Positions 14,918 to 16,740 of a stretch of 16,740 bases of DNA are shown here, piece after piece. The notes under the pieces are model-generated. The model worked only from the letters and a program-made list of their open reading frames with translations. It ran no database searches and was not told the DNA's origin. Each line of letters begins with the position of its first letter. Position 1 is the first letter of the stretch. The stretch is from Polaribacter sp. (GTDB lineage Bacteria; Bacteroidota; Bacteroidia; Flavobacteriales; Flavobacteriaceae), in contig JAQWOW010000069.1 in the NCBI GenBank assembly GCA_029245665.1, forward strand, positions 1 to 16,740. Direction: 5' to 3'. The position numbers and the translations under genes were made by a program.

Positions 14918-14948
14918 AAGAAACCAATTTTAATTTACATGTCTATGG

Positions 14949-14962
14949 TTATCAAATGATAA
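14949..14962. promoter_or_regulatory. Inverted repeat in the uvrA/pspC divergent promoter region
   Basis: TTATCA-AA-TGATAA is a perfect 6+2+6 palindrome, and a second one, CTTGCAAG, follows at 14971-14978. Both sit between the divergent uvrA and pspC genes and could be operators. Short AT-rich palindromes are also expected by chance. Confidence 0.25.
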
Positions 14963-14967
14963 AATAG

Positions 14968-14974
14968 TATCTTG
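14968..14974 (+). promoter_or_regulatory. Possible -7 element of the pspC operon
   Basis: TATCTTG followed by C differs from TAnnTTTG by one missing T. It is 23 nt before the pspC ATG, the same spacing as the E1 and uvrA promoters here, and it overlaps the CTTGCAAG palindrome. Confidence 0.35.
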
Positions 14975-14997
14975 CAAGCAAATATTTTTACAACCAA

Positions 14998-15219
14998 ATG
15001 ATTGATCATATTCGCCACTTTTTTGAAAGAAATGGCTTTGGAGTTTTTTCTAGGCTTGCAGATAAATTAGGGATGAGAGCTTTGAATGTCCGGCTGTATT
15101 TTATTTACATTACTTTTTTTACTGTGGGGTTATCTTTTGGGCTTTATTTGACAATGGCATTTGTGTTGAAGTTAAAAGATATGATTTATACAAAACGAAG
15201 CTCAGTTTTTGACTTATAG
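14998..15219 (+). CDS. Small PspC-domain inner-membrane protein
   Basis: A 73-residue protein of the PspC-like family. Residues 1-30 carry a short amphipathic N-terminus with RLADKLGMRALNVR (19-32), followed by a long hydrophobic stretch (about 33-58) and a basic tail KLKD.IYTKR. This matches the C-terminal half of PspC, which in proteobacteria is a membrane regulator of the phage-shock response, but no pspA, pspB or pspF gene is nearby. The small stand-alone form is familiar from flavobacteria. It starts at an ATG and ends three bases before the potassium-channel gene, so the two are very likely made together; it may regulate or stabilise the channel or sense membrane stress. The partner is inferred from position only. 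Confidence 0.82.
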   Translation: MIDHIRHFFERNGFGVFSRLADKLGMRALNVRLYFIYITFFTVGLSFGLYLTMAFVLKLKDMIYTKRSSVFDL

Positions 15220-15222
15220 CCT

Positions 15223-16221
15223 ATGAATATTTTAGAATCTAGAATTTATAAAACACTTTCTCTAGTTTTTATAATTTTATTATTAGGAGTTGCTGGGTAT
15301 ATGTTTTTGTCTAATTATACTTTTGTAGATGCCCTATACATGACTGTAATTACAATTACTACAGTTGGTTTTGGGGAAGTAAAACCATTCACTCCTGAAG
15401 AAAAAATATTTACAGTATTCTTAATTCTAACTAGCATAACTGTTTTTGGTTATGCAGTTTCTATATTTTCTGAATATTTAGTGAGTGGAAGATTATTTGA
15501 ACAATTTAAACACAGAAAAGTGGAAAAACAAATTAAAAGTTTAAAAGGCCACACCATTGTTTGTGGTTTTGGTAGAAACGGCAAACAGGCAATTTTAAAG
15601 TTGAATAACTATAATAAAAAAGTGGTGGTTGTTGAAAAAGACAAAGAGATGATCTCTGAATTAGAGAATGAAAACGTTTTAAACATTCAAGGTGATGCTA
15701 CTTTAGATGAAACTTTGTTAATAGCAGGTATAAAAACCGCCGCCAATCTGATCACCGCGTTACCTTCTGATGCAGATAATTTATTTGTTGTTCTTACCGC
15801 AAATCAACTCAATAATAAATGTAAAATAATAAGTAGAGCTTCGAATGAATCTTCTTATAGTAAATTGAAAATTGCTGGAGCAAGCAATGTTATTATGCCT
15901 GATAAATTAGGAGGTGATCACATGGCATCCCTTGTGGCAACCCCAGATGTTATAGAATTTGTAGATCGATTAACCATTGAAGGAGAAACGACAGCGAATT
16001 TAGAAGAAATAGCTGTTGATGATTTACCAAAAAAATACATCAATAAAACAATTTTAGATTTAGATTTAAGAAGAGAAACAGGTTGCACTGTAATTGGTGT
16101 TCGAAATCTTGATAGAGATTATATTATCAATCCAGAAGCAGAAACAAAACTGATAAAGGGTTCAAGCCTAATCGTTTTAGGGAGGCCAGAACAGATTGTT
16201 AAATTAAGAGAATTGTTTTAA
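15223..16221 (+). CDS. Two-TM potassium channel with RCK (TrkA-N/TrkA-C) domains
   Basis: An inner-membrane K+ channel of the MthK/Kch type, 332 residues, expected to act as a tetramer. TM1 is at about 11-29, the pore helix at 34-46, the selectivity filter TVGFG at 47-51 and TM2 at about 62-84. The cytoplasmic RCK_N domain begins at 110 with the dinucleotide motif GFGRNG (115-120), the acidic residue E138 at the end of the second strand and GDAT (157-160). The RCK_C domain fills about 245-332 (for example TVIGVRN and GSSLIVLG). Gating by a nucleotide or Ca2+ is the family rule, but which ligand applies cannot be seen. No internal Met start creates a separate RCK subunit obvious to me. It is coupled to pspC upstream (3 nt) and to the SDR gene downstream (1-nt overlap). 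Confidence 0.93.
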   Translation: MNILESRIYKTLSLVFIILLLGVAGYMFLSNYTFVDALYMTVITITTVGFGEVKPFTPEEKIFTVFLILTSITVFGYAVSIFSEYLVSGRLFEQFKHRKVEKQIKSLKGHTIVCGFGRNGKQAILKLNNYNKKVVVVEKDKEMISELENENVLNIQGDATLDETLLIAGIKTAANLITALPSDADNLFVVLTANQLNNKCKIISRASNESSYSKLKIAGASNVIMPDKLGGDHMASLVATPDVIEFVDRLTIEGETTANLEEIAVDDLPKKYINKTILDLDLRRETGCTVIGVRNLDRDYIINPEAETKLIKGSSLIVLGRPEQIVKLRELF

Positions 16222-16740
16222 TGATAGTTAAAGTCATAATTACTGGTAGTAATGGTTTGTTAGGGCAGTCGCTTCTGAACTTGTTACTCACTAAAAAAAA
16301 TAAATACGAAGTAATCGGTTTTTCAAGAGGAAAGAACAGAAGTGGAAGAAATGACTTTCAATATATTTCTTTAGACATTACTGATAAAGAACTATTAAAA
16401 GAAAAGATACTAGCAATTAATCCAAATTTTATTGTCAACACGGCAGCAATGACAAATGTTGACGCTTGTGAGAATCATAAAAGTGAATGTGATAAACTAA
16501 ATATTGATGTGGTTGCAGTCTTAACTCAAGTTTCCCAAAAAATCAATGCACATTTAATTCATCTTTCTACCGATTTTATTTTTGATGGGAAAAAAGGAAA
16601 TTACAAAGAAACAGATAAACCAAATCCACTAAGTTATTATGGGGTTTCTAAATTAAAATCTGAAGAAATTTTACTTACTTCAAAAATTGACTTTACTATT
16701 TTAAGAACCATCTTAGTTTATGGAAAGGTATTCGATATGA
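16221..16740 (+). CDS. RmlD-like SDR-family sugar-nucleotide reductase, partial (3' end outside window)
   Basis: The first 173 residues of an extended short-chain dehydrogenase resembling dTDP-4-dehydrorhamnose reductase. NAD(P) binds at GSNGLLG (9-15); NTAAMTNVDACE (73-84), LSTDFIFDG (115-123) with T117, and the catalytic pair Y140/K144 in YGVSK are present, as is the family block ILRTILVYG (160-168). The frame is open to the window end. The ATG overlaps the stop of the channel gene as TAATG, so the gene is translationally coupled. RmlD is normally found with rmlA, B and C; none is visible here, so it may act on another nucleotide sugar or be a general SDR enzyme. I leave the gene symbol empty for that reason. 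Confidence 0.88.
   Translation, partial: MIVKVIITGSNGLLGQSLLNLLLTKKNKYEVIGFSRGKNRSGRNDFQYISLDITDKELLKEKILAINPNFIVNTAAMTNVDACENHKSECDKLNIDVVAVLTQVSQKINAHLIHLSTDFIFDGKKGNYKETDKPNPLSYYGVSKLKSEEILLTSKIDFTILRTILVYGKVFDM

Noticed and set aside
14935..14940. Two-codon start-stop element (ATG TAA) on the minus strand upstream of uvrA
   Set aside because: It lies upstream of the likely uvrA -7 box and would not be in the transcript; chance occurrence is likely.
1..16740. Mobile element, prophage, CRISPR array, defence island or RNA gene
   Set aside because: No transposase, integrase, terminal repeats, regularly spaced repeats, tRNA or rRNA fold was seen; the genes are mostly core chromosomal functions with uniform AT-rich composition.
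16221..16740. Naming the last gene rmlD with a full rhamnose pathway
   Set aside because: The motifs fit RmlD, but the gene is truncated and no rmlA, rmlB or rmlC is visible, so the substrate cannot be fixed.

Overview
The window looks like an ordinary chromosomal segment of a low-GC member of the Bacteroidota, most likely a (marine) Flavobacteriaceae. The grounds are strongly AT-biased coding sequence, promoter cores of the Bacteroidota type TAnnTTTG with short leaders, family markers almost confined to this phylum (DUF5683, DUF2851, a fused alpha/beta 2-oxoacid dehydrogenase E1), and the gene order parA-parB-DUF5683. I see no tRNA, rRNA, CRISPR array, transposase, integrase or att-like repeat, and no gap over 300 bases without a gene.

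Layout. Bases 1-4283 are a leftward block: nitroreductase-like flavoprotein, pepD dipeptidase (24 nt apart, likely one transcript), then parA, parB and the start of a DUF5683 gene. The last three abut with zero spacing and share one reading register. Bases 4395-5666 carry a rightward DUF2851 gene, divergent from the nitroreductase and convergent with the next gene. Bases 5787-14885 are leftward: uvrA, a LOG-family nucleotide hydrolase, a large M1-peptidase-like protein with a predicted outer-membrane barrel, and a fused 2-oxoacid dehydrogenase E1 with its own promoter. Bases 14998-16740 are a tight rightward operon, divergent from uvrA: small PspC-domain membrane protein, two-TM RCK potassium channel, and an RmlD-like SDR enzyme cut by the window end.

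How the genes work together. ParA/ParB serve chromosome segregation. PepD and the E1 enzyme fit peptide and branched-chain amino-acid catabolism, common in peptide-using marine flavobacteria. UvrA is the damage sensor of nucleotide excision repair. The PspC/channel pair suggests an envelope or ion-homeostasis unit.

There is no clear new defence or mobile system here. The points most worth a second look are: the M1-like protein whose three zinc ligands and catalytic glutamate are all replaced although the scaffold and spacing are kept; the reciprocal Asp/Asn exchange in the thiamine-diphosphate metal site of the E1 enzyme; the DUF2851 protein, whose N-terminal half resembles a PD-(D/E)XK nuclease core and whose tail carries a cysteine cluster; and several genes whose start has to be non-ATG (GTG for DUF5683, TTG for uvrA and the M1-like gene).
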